A stretch of 15,505 bases of DNA from CAYRSS01 sp964426945 (GTDB taxonomy: Bacteria; Planctomycetota; Phycisphaerae; UBA1845), in contig CAYRSS010000076.1 in the NCBI GenBank assembly GCA_964426945.1, positions 1 to 15,505 of the forward strand, given 5' to 3'. The position numbers and the translations under genes were made by a program. Positions 6,944 to 13,606 of the stretch are shown piece after piece. Position 1 is the first letter of the stretch. Every line of letters starts with the position of its first letter. The notes below the pieces were generated by a model that saw only the letters and a program-made list of their open reading frames with translations, searched no databases and was not told the origin of the DNA.

Positions 6944-7229
6944 GCTTCCCGGACGGCTCGTCGCCGGTGCGGCTCTGCCTTGGGGTTATCGACAGGAAAC
7001 GGCGTCAAGGGCGGGTTAGCCCGGCGCAAATCGGCCTCGCCGCGGCACCGCGCAACGGCCGGAGCAAGCCGTACCGGCGGCCCGGCCGTCGTTATCGGAC
7101 GAAAGCGACGGCCCCGCCCGCAAGTCGACCACCGTCTCTCGGTGCACAGGCGGCTGACTCCCTCAGGAACGGCGCGGCCGAGCGTGGGGGAATGATCTCT
7201 GCGGGGAGTTTGAGGCTGCTGCCGAGCCC
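6944..7229. other. intergenic stretch, no gene recognised
   Basis: Open frames here (for example 6967-7278 on the plus strand) lack a plausible ribosome-binding site, have arginine/proline-rich compositions typical of chance frames in GC-rich DNA, and match no family I recognise. The only notable structure is a hairpin at 7084-7113 with a perfect 8-base stem (GGCCGTCG / CGACGGCC) and a 14-base loop, without a T-tract. Confidence 0.6.
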
Positions 7230-7546
7230 GGCGGGTGGCCCATCCTCGCCGTACTCGGGGAGGGTGGGCTCGCGATGATGGCCAGCAGGGTCGGTGGCTA
7301 TCTGAGGCTCCGGCTCACGGCGAGGCTGCGCGGTTCGGGGTTCTCGTAGCTTCCGGCCGTCCGGAGCGGAGTCGTGGCGGCGGCAGACGAGACGCCCTGC
7401 GGGTACAATGGCAGGAGCGAGGGCGATCCGCGGCTGACGTTCGGTTCCACTGGGGCGCTCGCGGTCGCATCAGCGCCTGACGCGATCCGCGTCGATCATC
7501 GTGCCCCCACCCCTCGCTGAGTACAGCGAGGGATGGGCCACCCGGC
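7230..7546. repeat. 317-bp inverted-terminus element, copy A
   Basis: First of two direct copies (the other is 8512-8829). The first 51 bases differ from copy B at 1 position and the last 81 bases at 3 positions, while the middle is clearly diverged. The two ends are inverted repeats of each other over about 50 bases (CGGGTGGCCCATCC at 7232 and its complement at the right end, continuing to CGATGAT), with a few mismatches and single-base gaps. Each end contains a hairpin: CCTCGCCG/CGGGGAGG (one mismatch here) on the left and CCCTCGCTG/CAGCGAGGG (perfect, loop AGTA) on the right. A further GACGCG/CGCGTC stem is at 7479-7493. TACAAT at 7404-7409 resembles a -10 box pointing toward the downstream gene, but there is no convincing -35. 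No transposase is encoded. Confidence 0.88.
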
Positions 7547-7548
7547 GG

Positions 7549-8502
7549 ATGTCCATGAACGTCGATCCATCATCGAACAAGTCGTACTACAACGGGGACG
7601 CCTTGAGCGTTGAGGGCAGTTGGTATGCCGGATTGTGGGCTGAGCCTTTGCCGGATGGACGGGCGGGGGCAATGGCTCATGTCTGGCGTATTGACACTCT
7701 GGAAAAGGTAAGCGAGTTTGTGGTTCTGACGGATTCTCTTCGACCGGTAGCCAGCTCGTCGGCACTCGACCTGCTACTCAGTGCTGATTTTCGCCAAGGC
7801 GTCGCGATGTACAGAGTGTCGACGGGTGAGGAGCTGGTGCGCATTGATGACTCCTATGTGGGTCGTGTTACGATCCTGAACGAGGAGTTGTTTGCCATCG
7901 TGCGCCAAAGTTCCGCACTGGATGTTCATAGCCTCGCAAACGGAGAGTTCGTCGATACTATCAAGGGAGTGGATAAACCGCTTGTGCCAGCCCAAGTGGA
8001 TGGTCGCTCGCCTGCCCGCATGCTCGCGTCCGGGATTCGCGGCGGGGATTATCGCATCTTGACCTGCGATCTGGCGCTGGGCAGTGCGCGGTTGGCAAAG
8101 CACCTTCACGTGCCAACTGCCTGGGCGTACCACCTGAGCGAACCGATTGCGATAGTGAGCGAGTACCCGAACTGCGTGCGATGCATCAGCCTTGATCCGC
8201 TCGAGGTAATCTGGCAGAAGCTTGAGGTGGGGTTTGTTTTGGCCTTTGCATTTGGGGCACAGGATCATGCGTTCTACATGCTGACCATGACCGAGGATCA
8301 GGAGTATGGGACAATCGTCCGTGTCGATGCGGCGACAGGAACCACCGAGCCGGTGTCCCACGCAATCCACAAGCCGGCTTATAGCTTGCTCGTGCCGGAT
8401 CCGCTCATGCTAATCGGTCATGACGGCCGCGTGCATCGGTACGTCGGCGGCTGGTTTCAGGAGTATGCTAGGCTCAGGATTGGGCCGGCGCCGCTGATTT
8501 GA
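7549..8502 (+). CDS. unrecognised orphan protein, beta-propeller-like
   Basis: A 317-residue protein I do not recognise. It has no signal peptide or membrane segment. Several strand-like repeats end in a turn plus a gene-product-like motif: VAMYRVSTGEELVRID (85-100), LDVHSLANGEFVDTIKG (124-140), RCISLDPLEVIWQKLE (211-226), TIVRVDAATGTTEPV (255-269), MLIGHDGRVHRYVGG (287-301), which suggests a WD40-, YVTN- or PQQ-like propeller, by inference. Two 60-base samples I counted (7561-7620 and 7861-7920) are each 33/60 GC, visibly lower than the neighbours, with many A/T-ending codons; this suggests foreign origin. The gene is bracketed by the two repeat copies: its ATG (7549, or 7555 with GGCGG six bases upstream) comes right after copy A, and its TGA is nine bases before copy B. 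A GTG at 7501 is in frame, but that reading would translate the repeat terminus. Confidence 0.72.
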   Translation: MSMNVDPSSNKSYYNGDALSVEGSWYAGLWAEPLPDGRAGAMAHVWRIDTLEKVSEFVVLTDSLRPVASSSALDLLLSADFRQGVAMYRVSTGEELVRIDDSYVGRVTILNEELFAIVRQSSALDVHSLANGEFVDTIKGVDKPLVPAQVDGRSPARMLASGIRGGDYRILTCDLALGSARLAKHLHVPTAWAYHLSEPIAIVSEYPNCVRCISLDPLEVIWQKLEVGFVLAFAFGAQDHAFYMLTMTEDQEYGTIVRVDAATGTTEPVSHAIHKPAYSLLVPDPLMLIGHDGRVHRYVGGWFQEYARLRIGPAPLI

Positions 8503-8511
8503 GAGCCAAAG

Positions 8512-8829
8512 GGCGGGTGGCCCATCCTCGCCGTACTCGGCGAGGGTGGGCTCGCGATGATGACCTTCACGGTCGATGGCGGCGTGGTGCTCGGTCTCCC
8601 GGCGGGGCCGCACGGTTCGGGGTCTCTCGCAGGGTGCGGCCGTCCGGGGCGGAGTCGCGGTGGTGACGGACGAGAGGCCCTGCGGGTAGAATTGCAGGGG
8701 CGAGAGCGATCCGCGGCTCAGGTCCGGGCCCATCGGGGCGCTCGTGAGCGCATCAGCGCCTGACGCGATCCGCGTCGATCATCGTGCCCCCATCCCTCGC
8801 TGAATACAGCGAGGGACGGGCCACCCGGC
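8512..8829. repeat. 318-bp inverted-terminus element, copy B
   Basis: Second copy of the element at 7230-7546, in the same orientation. The left hairpin is perfect here (CCTCGCCG / CGGCGAGG, loop TACT) and so is the right one (CCCTCGCTG / CAGCGAGGG, loop AATA). The internal GACGCG/CGCGTC stem is at 8762-8776. TAGAAT at 8687-8692 is at the position of TACAAT in copy A. The right end is 36 bases from the transaldolase stop codon. The flanks carry GAGAGCC (8501-8507) on the left and GCCTCTC (8828-8834) on the right, a short extension of the inverted symmetry; no clear target-site duplication is visible. Confidence 0.88.
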
Positions 8830-8865
8830 CTCTCAGGCATCAGGCGCAAGCCGAATGATCGTAGG

Positions 8866-9996
8866 CTACCCCACCGCCTTCAGCTGTTCCTGCTTCGCCG
8901 CGATGTTGTCCATCAGCTCCTCAAACGCCTGGGCGAAGAGCTTCACGCCTTCGGTCGTCAGGCGCTCGGCCACGGACTTGAGGTTGATGCCCAGGCTTTC
9001 GAGCTGCTCGACGATGGCGAAGGCCTCATCAAGCCCCTCGCGGAGGCCGGGGCCGTCGTACTTGCCGTGCTCGAGGAAGGCCGTAATGGTCGCAGGCGGC
9101 AGCGTGTTGACCGTGTCCGGGCCGATCAGGTTGTCGACGTAGATCGTGTCGGGATAGGACGGGTTCTTGGTGCTCGTGCTGGCCCACAGCGGACGCTGCA
9201 CGCGGGCGCCGAATTCCATGCTGAGCTTCTCAAACTCGGCCGAGCCGAGAAACACGTCTTCAAAGCGGTTGTAGGCAATTTTGGCGTTGGCGATCGCCGC
9301 CTGGCCGAGCAGGCGCTGCACCGAGGCGCCACCCGAGGCTGCACGCTCCTCGAGCATCCGGTCGACAAGCGTATCCACCCGGCTGACGAAGAACGACGCC
9401 ACCGACGCGACCCGGGCCACATCGCCCCCGGACGCCCGGAGGCGCTCCAGGCCGGTGATGTAGGCATCGATGACCTGCTCGTAGACCTCGATCCCGAAGA
9501 TCAGGGTGACGTTGACGTTGATGCCCTCGCCGATCAGCGTGCTGATTGCGGGGAGGCCCTCCTGCGTGGCGGGCACCTTGATAAACACGTTCGGGCGGTT
9601 GACGGCCTGCCACAGACGGCGGGCTTCCTCGACCGTGCCCTCGGTGTCATAGGCGAGGCGGGGAGAGACCTCGAGGCTGACGTAGCCGTCCTCGCCGCCT
9701 GTCTTGTCGTAAACCGGCCGGAGCAGGTCCGCCGCGTCGATGATGTCCGGCAGGACCAGCCCTTCGTAAATCGCGTTGACGTCATCAGTAGCGGCGAGCA
9801 GGTCGGCCATTCGCCGGTCGTAGTCGGTGCTGCTGGTGATCGACTTCATGAAGATGGAGGGATTGGAGGTCACCCCGGCCACCCCGGCGTCCATCAGCCG
9901 GTTGAGCTCGCCCGAGTCGAGCATCCGCCGGCTGAGATTGTCACACCAGACGGACTGCCCCAGGTCGTACAGCTCGTGAATCCGGGTCCTGCTCAT
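8866..9996 (-). CDS. tal: transaldolase
   Basis: Transaldolase moves a three-carbon dihydroxyacetone unit from sedoheptulose 7-phosphate to glyceraldehyde 3-phosphate in the non-oxidative pentose phosphate pathway (cytoplasm). The protein has 376 residues, the length of the long bacterial Tal subfamily. Motifs: GVTSNPSIF (41-49), DGYVSLEVSP (103-112), NVFIKVPAT with the Schiff-base Lys140, NVNVTLIF (160-167), FFVSRVDTLVD, AKIAYNRF, and WASTSTKNPSYPDTIYVDNLIGPDTVNT. The ATG at 9996 is chosen because AAGGAG (10008-10003) precedes it by six bases; a TTG two codons upstream would overlap that site. No key residue is missing. The gene stands alone, divergent from the prenyltransferase-repeat gene, and its 3' end faces the repeat element at 8512-8829. 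Confidence 0.95.
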   Translation of the reverse strand: MSRTRIHELYDLGQSVWCDNLSRRMLDSGELNRLMDAGVAGVTSNPSIFMKSITSSTDYDRRMADLLAATDDVNAIYEGLVLPDIIDAADLLRPVYDKTGGEDGYVSLEVSPRLAYDTEGTVEEARRLWQAVNRPNVFIKVPATQEGLPAISTLIGEGINVNVTLIFGIEVYEQVIDAYITGLERLRASGGDVARVASVASFFVSRVDTLVDRMLEERAASGGASVQRLLGQAAIANAKIAYNRFEDVFLGSAEFEKLSMEFGARVQRPLWASTSTKNPSYPDTIYVDNLIGPDTVNTLPPATITAFLEHGKYDGPGLREGLDEAFAIVEQLESLGINLKSVAERLTTEGVKLFAQAFEELMDNIAAKQEQLKAVG

Positions 9997-10002
9997 GCTC
10001 AA

Positions 10003-10008
10003 CTCCTT
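10003..10008 (-). promoter_or_regulatory. ribosome-binding site fixing the tal start
   Basis: AAGGAG on the minus strand, six bases before ATG 9996. It excludes the TTG at 10002-10000 as the start. Confidence 0.85.
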
Positions 10009-10080
10009 CAGCTTCTCGTACTGACAGCCGACTGCTCCTCATCGGCCTAAACGGCGGTTCCCGCCAGCGGCGAAAGCGCG

Positions 10081-10109
10081 ATTATGCACGATCCCCCCCC
10101 GGCCAGCAA
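10081..10109 (-). promoter_or_regulatory. tal promoter with a C8/G8 tract in the spacer
   Basis: On the minus strand CATAAT (10086-10081, 5/6 to -10 consensus) and TTGCTG (10109-10104, 3/6) are exactly 17 bases apart. Eight identical bases (10093-10100) lie inside that spacer. Transcription would begin near 10074, giving a leader of roughly 78 bases to the tal ATG. The -35 is weak, so this is a moderate call. Confidence 0.42.
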
Positions 10110-10204
10110 TGAAAAGGCCGACAGGATGCGCAAAAGTCGCGGAAAATGTCCGTCCGCGGGCGCCGACGGCGGCCCGGCACACAGACCGCTCCCTCGTCGC
10201 GGCG

Positions 10205-10210
10205 TAGAAT
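10205..10210 (+). promoter_or_regulatory. -10 box immediately before the GTG of the prenyltransferase-repeat gene
   Basis: TAGAAT (5/6) ends seven bases before GTG 10217. If used, the transcript would start at or next to the start codon. There is no recognisable -35 17 bases upstream (CAGACC), so the call is tentative. Confidence 0.28.
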
Positions 10211-10216
10211 CGGGGC

Positions 10217-12295
10217 GTGAGCCGACGCGCACGACAGGCCGGCCGGGGCATCGATTGGGCCATGGTGATGCCGTGGATGGTCGTCGCCCTGCTGATCCAC
10301 GCGGGCTTGCTCGTGGTGCTGTTCGCCTGGGCGCCACCGATCGCGCCGAAAGCCGACCGGATCATCGTGGTCAGCCTCGACGCGGGGCCCGGCCCGCTGC
10401 CGGAGGCGCCAGCGGCGGAGGCCGCCACGGCGACCCCCGATCCCGCCACGCCCGCCACGCCCGCCACGCCCGACCCCGCAGCGCAGGCGGTGACGCCGAC
10501 CGAGCCACCCCTCCCGCGTCCAGCGGACCTTGCCCCCGTTGAGCCGACCGTCGCCGCCACAGCCGCGCCCGCAGCGAACACGACCGACGGCGGCGGCCCG
10601 GCGGGTCGCTTCGCCAACCGATCGGGAGCCGGCAAGGGTCGGGCGCTGGCCGGATACGGCGGGGGCGAGGAGACCGAATCGGCGCTGCGGCTGGCGCTCG
10701 ACTGGCTCGCCCGCCACCAGCGCGAGGACGGCGCGTGGGACCGCGTGCAGTTCAACCGCCACTGCCGGCCCGACGACGCCTGCCGCGAGGTCGCCGTCGA
10801 ACTGACCAAGTTCGCCGCGGAGCCTGCCATCACCGGGCTGGCTGTGCTCGCGTTCCTGGGGGCGGGGCACACGGACCGCGAAGGCGACTACCCGCGCACC
10901 GTTGAGAGCGGCATCGCGTTCCTGCTCCGCCAGCAGCGGCGCGACGGCAGCTTCGCCGTGCCCAACACGCTCGAAATGTACAACCACGCCATCGCCACGC
11001 TGGCCCTCGCCGAGGCCTACGCGATGACGGGCGAGCCTGCGCTGCGCGCCCCGCTCGAGCAGGCCGTGGCCCACATCGTCCGCGCCCAGCAGCCCGCCGG
11101 GGGATGGGGCTACACCTCGCAGTTCACGCTGACGCGCGACGACATGTCCGTCACCGGATGGGTGATGATGGCGGTGACCGCGGCGAGCGCTTCGGGCGTC
11201 ACCGTCCCCGAGGAGACGATCCTCGGCGTGGCCGAGTTCGTGGCCGCCTCGACGCGCCCCGACGGCCAGGTGAACTATGCGTTCGAAGGGCGCGACCGGA
11301 TCATTCACAACGCCACTGGGTCAACCGATCCGCTCTACAGCCCGGCGATGACCGGCGTGGGGGTGCTCGTGCGCCAGCTTCTGGGCGTTCGCCCCGACGC
11401 GCCCGTGCTGCAGCAGCAGGCCAGCCTGCTGCTCGCCGATCCGCCAGACCTCGCCCGGCGACGCGGGGGCGATCGCAGCGAGTTCCATAGCGACTACTAC
11501 TGGTACTACGGCTCGCTCGCGCTCTTCAACCAGGGCGGCGTGGCTTGGCAGCAGTGGAACGCGAGCCTCGTCCCCGCCCTGCTCGCCTCGCAGGACCGCA
11601 GCGTCGACTTCGAGGGCCGACCGCGCTGCGCACACGGCAGCTTCACGGCCTTCGGCTACGGCTGGGGCAAGTGGGGCCGCGCGGGGGGCAAGGTGTACGC
11701 CACCGCGCTCGGGGCGCTGATGCTCGAGTCGTACTACCGCCACGTACCGACGTGGCTCTCGGCTTCGGGGCTGGTCACCGAATCGACCCTTCGCCACGCA
11801 CTGGAACGACCCAACGTGAGCCGCGCCCAGATTGTGGATCTGGCGACCTATGTGGCCCCCGAGGTCTCCGAGCGCGTGCTGCTCGACCTGCTGCAGGACG
11901 CCGACGCGGCCATACGGCTGCGCGCCGCCATCGGGCTGGTGCACCAGGGCTCGCCCATGGGCATCGAGCAGCTGCGCGCCGGGCTGGTCACCGTCACCGG
12001 CGCTGAACGCGAGGCCGTTGCCCGGGCGATTGCGTCGGCGGAGGCGATTCGTACGCCGGAGAGCTACGGCGCGATCGTCCGGGTGGATGCGAGCCGGGGC
12101 GTGGCCGTGTTCGACACGCGCGGCGCGGCGGTCTACGCGGGATGCCGGGTGGTTGCGCGCCGCGACGGCGCGGACGTGGCGATCGGAGAAGTGACACACC
12201 GCGTCACCGGGAGGTCGCTCGCGGCGGCGCAATTCACGCAGCCATCCGCGGACGCAACGCTCGCGGTCGGCGACGTCGTTCACCCCATACCCTGA
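10217..12295 (+). CDS. membrane-anchored prenyltransferase/squalene-cyclase-repeat protein
   Basis: A 692-residue multi-domain protein. Residues 17-40 form one membrane segment (WAMVMPWMVVALLIHAG...), followed by a TonB-like Pro/Ala/Thr-rich stalk (about 55-125, including ATP-ATP-ATP), so the bulk should lie in the periplasm. Residues about 150-510 form an alpha/alpha-barrel of the prenyltransferase/squalene-oxidase repeat type, with QW-like motifs QREDGAW (168-174), QRRDGSF (240-246) and QQPAGGWGY (291-299), and DDMSVTGW (308-315). The DxDD acid motif of squalene-hopene cyclase is absent, so cyclase activity is unlikely. Residues about 530-612 look like HEAT-type helices, and 618-692 (GAIVRVDASRGVAVFDTRG ... 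GDVVHPI) like a small beta-barrel. Function unknown; a binding or scaffold role at the envelope is inferred. GTG 10217 is the start because the frame opens directly into the membrane anchor. The stop is 24 bases from the convergent yacG stop. Confidence 0.8.
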   Translation: MSRRARQAGRGIDWAMVMPWMVVALLIHAGLLVVLFAWAPPIAPKADRIIVVSLDAGPGPLPEAPAAEAATATPDPATPATPATPDPAAQAVTPTEPPLPRPADLAPVEPTVAATAAPAANTTDGGGPAGRFANRSGAGKGRALAGYGGGEETESALRLALDWLARHQREDGAWDRVQFNRHCRPDDACREVAVELTKFAAEPAITGLAVLAFLGAGHTDREGDYPRTVESGIAFLLRQQRRDGSFAVPNTLEMYNHAIATLALAEAYAMTGEPALRAPLEQAVAHIVRAQQPAGGWGYTSQFTLTRDDMSVTGWVMMAVTAASASGVTVPEETILGVAEFVAASTRPDGQVNYAFEGRDRIIHNATGSTDPLYSPAMTGVGVLVRQLLGVRPDAPVLQQQASLLLADPPDLARRRGGDRSEFHSDYYWYYGSLALFNQGGVAWQQWNASLVPALLASQDRSVDFEGRPRCAHGSFTAFGYGWGKWGRAGGKVYATALGALMLESYYRHVPTWLSASGLVTESTLRHALERPNVSRAQIVDLATYVAPEVSERVLLDLLQDADAAIRLRAAIGLVHQGSPMGIEQLRAGLVTVTGAEREAVARAIASAEAIRTPESYGAIVRVDASRGVAVFDTRGAAVYAGCRVVARRDGADVAIGEVTHRVTGRSLAAAQFTQPSADATLAVGDVVHPIP
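10444..10470 (+). repeat. three tandem 9-base units in the stalk
   Basis: CGCCACGCC is repeated exactly three times and encodes the Ala-Thr-Pro triplets of the proline-rich stalk. Whole-codon units mean that copy-number change would alter stalk length without a frameshift. Confidence 0.9.
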
Positions 12296-12319
12296 CAGGC
12301 GGGCGTGGCCGCAACCCCG

Positions 12320-12526
12320 CTATTTCGACGGGGGCGGTGGATTCTGTTCGCGGTAGTTTTCGATCTGCTCGGGCGTGAGCGGTTCGCTGATGTTGTAGGT
12401 GCCGTCGAGCCAGCGACCGAGGTCCACAAGCTTGCAGCGCTCGCTGCAGAACGGCCGCCACGGCGCATCGTCCTTGTGAGCGACGCTTGTCTCGCGGCGG
12501 CATGTTGGACACTCGTAAGTCGGCAC
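12320..12526 (-). CDS. yacG: YacG-family zinc-ribbon protein (predicted DNA gyrase inhibitor)
   Basis: A 68-residue cytoplasmic protein. Four zinc-ligand cysteines at 6, 9, 27 and 31 are arranged CPTC ... RPFCSERC, followed by DLGRWLDGTYNI, the signature of YacG. The E. coli protein is known to bind GyrB and inhibit gyrase; the same role here is inferred by family. The acidic, Pro-rich tail (EPLTPEQIENYRE, then PPPP) is also family-like. The start is GTG 12526, 14 bases after the fmdB-family stop codon, so the two are almost certainly co-transcribed and possibly translationally coupled. GGGGAC lies just upstream. Unusually, the N-terminus MPTYEC echoes MPTYEYEC of the upstream fmdB-family protein. 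It ends convergently with the prenyltransferase-repeat gene. Confidence 0.9.
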   Translation of the reverse strand: MPTYECPTCRRETSVAHKDDAPWRPFCSERCKLVDLGRWLDGTYNISEPLTPEQIENYREQNPPPPSK

Positions 12527-12540
12527 GCTGTCCCCGAAGT

Positions 12541-12975
12541 TTACTTGCGACGCTTGGCCTTGGCAGGCTTCGCCGCCGCCTTGGTCGGCTTGGGCCCCGC
12601 CACGCGGGTCAGCCGCTTGCCCGAGTCAGTCTTGCCCTCGCCGCCGGAACCCTGTCCCTCGGCGGGCTTGGACGCCGGCTTGTCGGCACCCTTGTCGGCG
12701 GCGGGCTTGTCGGCCTTCTCGGCGGTCTTGCCCGAGGCGGCTTCCTGCTCGGCCTTGGCGGCTTTCTTGTAGCTCTCGCTGCGGTAGTCGGTCTCGTAGA
12801 AGCCCGAGCCCTTGAAGAGAATACCCGCGCCGGTGCCGATGCAGCGGGACACGGGCGCGTTGCAGCCGCAGGACTTCAGTTCGCGGCTGACGCGCTTCTT
12901 CGGCGCCTCGGTGATCGGCTGGAACAGCTCGAACCGCTCGCCGCAACGGGTGCATTCGTATTCATACGTCGGCAT
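12541..12975 (-). CDS. FmdB-family zinc-ribbon protein with long Lys/Ala tail
   Basis: A 144-residue protein. The N-terminal FmdB-type zinc ribbon covers about 1-60: MPTYEYECTRCGERFELFQ (Cys8, Cys11), SCGCNAPVSRC (Cys36, 38, 45), then GILFKGSGFYETDYR, the most conserved family segment. Residues 65-144 are low-complexity, rich in Lys, Ala, Glu and Gly, probably disordered and strongly basic at the end (KAKRRK). FmdB was named for a putative regulator of formamidase, but the function of the family is not established. ATG 12975 is preceded by GGAG with 7-base spacing. It is 31 bases after grpE and 14 bases before yacG, in one apparent operon, which hints at a link with stress or protein folding. 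Confidence 0.9.
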   Translation of the reverse strand: MPTYEYECTRCGERFELFQPITEAPKKRVSRELKSCGCNAPVSRCIGTGAGILFKGSGFYETDYRSESYKKAAKAEQEAASGKTAEKADKPAADKGADKPASKPAEGQGSGGEGKTDSGKRLTRVAGPKPTKAAAKPAKAKRRK

Positions 12976-13006
12976 GAACTGACTCCGCGTACCGCAGGCC
13001 GCGATC

Positions 13007-13561
13007 TCACTTCGCCACGATCACCTTGGCGGGCCGGATCACCCGATCGCCGAGGCGGTAGCCCTTCGCCGGCGATTCGAGCACCGTGCCCGACGGCTTG
13101 CCGCCGCCATCCTGCTGAAGCAGCGCCTCGTGCAGACTCGGATCGAACGGGCGACCCGTCGCCTCAATCTCCTCCAGGCCGTGCTCGCGCAGGGCCTTCA
13201 ACAGGTTCTGCTGGATCATGCGCGCCCCGTCGAGCAGCGCCGCCGCGTCGGCCTTCCCCTGGCCCGCGCCCAGGGCACGCTCGAAGTCATCCAGCACGGG
13301 CACGAGCGACCGCATCAGTTCGGCGTTGGCGTAGCGCACCGCTTCGATCCGCTCGTTCGCCGCACGCTTCTGGACGTTCTGCACCTCGGCCCGGGCGCGG
13401 ATGACCTTGTCCTCCAGCGCGGCGATCTGTTCGCGGAGCTGTTCCGTCGATTCGGCGGCCGACGTCGACGCCTCGGCGGCCTGGGGCCCTTCGGCGGGCT
13501 CGCCGGCGGCGCTCGTCTCGACAGCCTCGTCATGTTCCGGATGTGTCTGCTTGCTGCTCAC
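13007..13561 (-). CDS. grpE: GrpE nucleotide exchange factor
   Basis: GrpE (184 residues) releases ADP from DnaK and so drives the DnaK-DnaJ folding cycle in the cytoplasm. Residues 1-38 are an acidic, Ala-rich disordered leader; 39-85 form the long coiled-coil helix (EQLREQIAALEDKVIRARAE, then NVQKRAANERIEAVRYAN); 86-130 the four-helix part (LVPVLDDFERAL); 131-184 the beta-wing that contacts DnaK (GRPFDPSLHEALLQQ, VLESPAKGYRLGDRVIRPAKVIVAK). All family signatures are intact. The start is GTG 13561, with GGGGG about 10 bases upstream. It lies 45 bases after dnaJ in the same direction. dnaK itself is not in the window. Confidence 0.95.
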   Translation of the reverse strand: MSSKQTHPEHDEAVETSAAGEPAEGPQAAEASTSAAESTEQLREQIAALEDKVIRARAEVQNVQKRAANERIEAVRYANAELMRSLVPVLDDFERALGAGQGKADAAALLDGARMIQQNLLKALREHGLEEIEATGRPFDPSLHEALLQQDGGGKPSGTVLESPAKGYRLGDRVIRPAKVIVAK

Positions 13562-13606
13562 GTCGCTGCTACCCCCGATCGTCGTTCTGTCCTTGCTCGG
13601 CCGGCG

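Noticed and set aside
6944..7229. Riboswitch or known structured RNA upstream of copy A
   Set aside because: I looked for cobalamin, cyclic-di-GMP, RNase P and SRP core motifs and saw none; only one hairpin stands out.
7235..7480. 81-codon frame in copy A and a similar 68-codon frame at 8557-8763 in copy B, with alike C-terminal halves
   Set aside because: The likeness follows from the DNA repeat itself. The distance from the shared ATGATG to the shared stop differs by one base (206 versus 207), so the frames are not colinear from the left end, and neither has a convincing ribosome-binding site.
7230..8829. CRISPR array or toxin-immunity pair
   Set aside because: There are only two long repeats with no short regular spacers, and there is no cas gene or toxin next to the orphan gene; nothing supports either reading.
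9067..10050. 327-codon plus-strand frame opposite tal
   Set aside because: Shadow of an unmistakable transaldolase gene.
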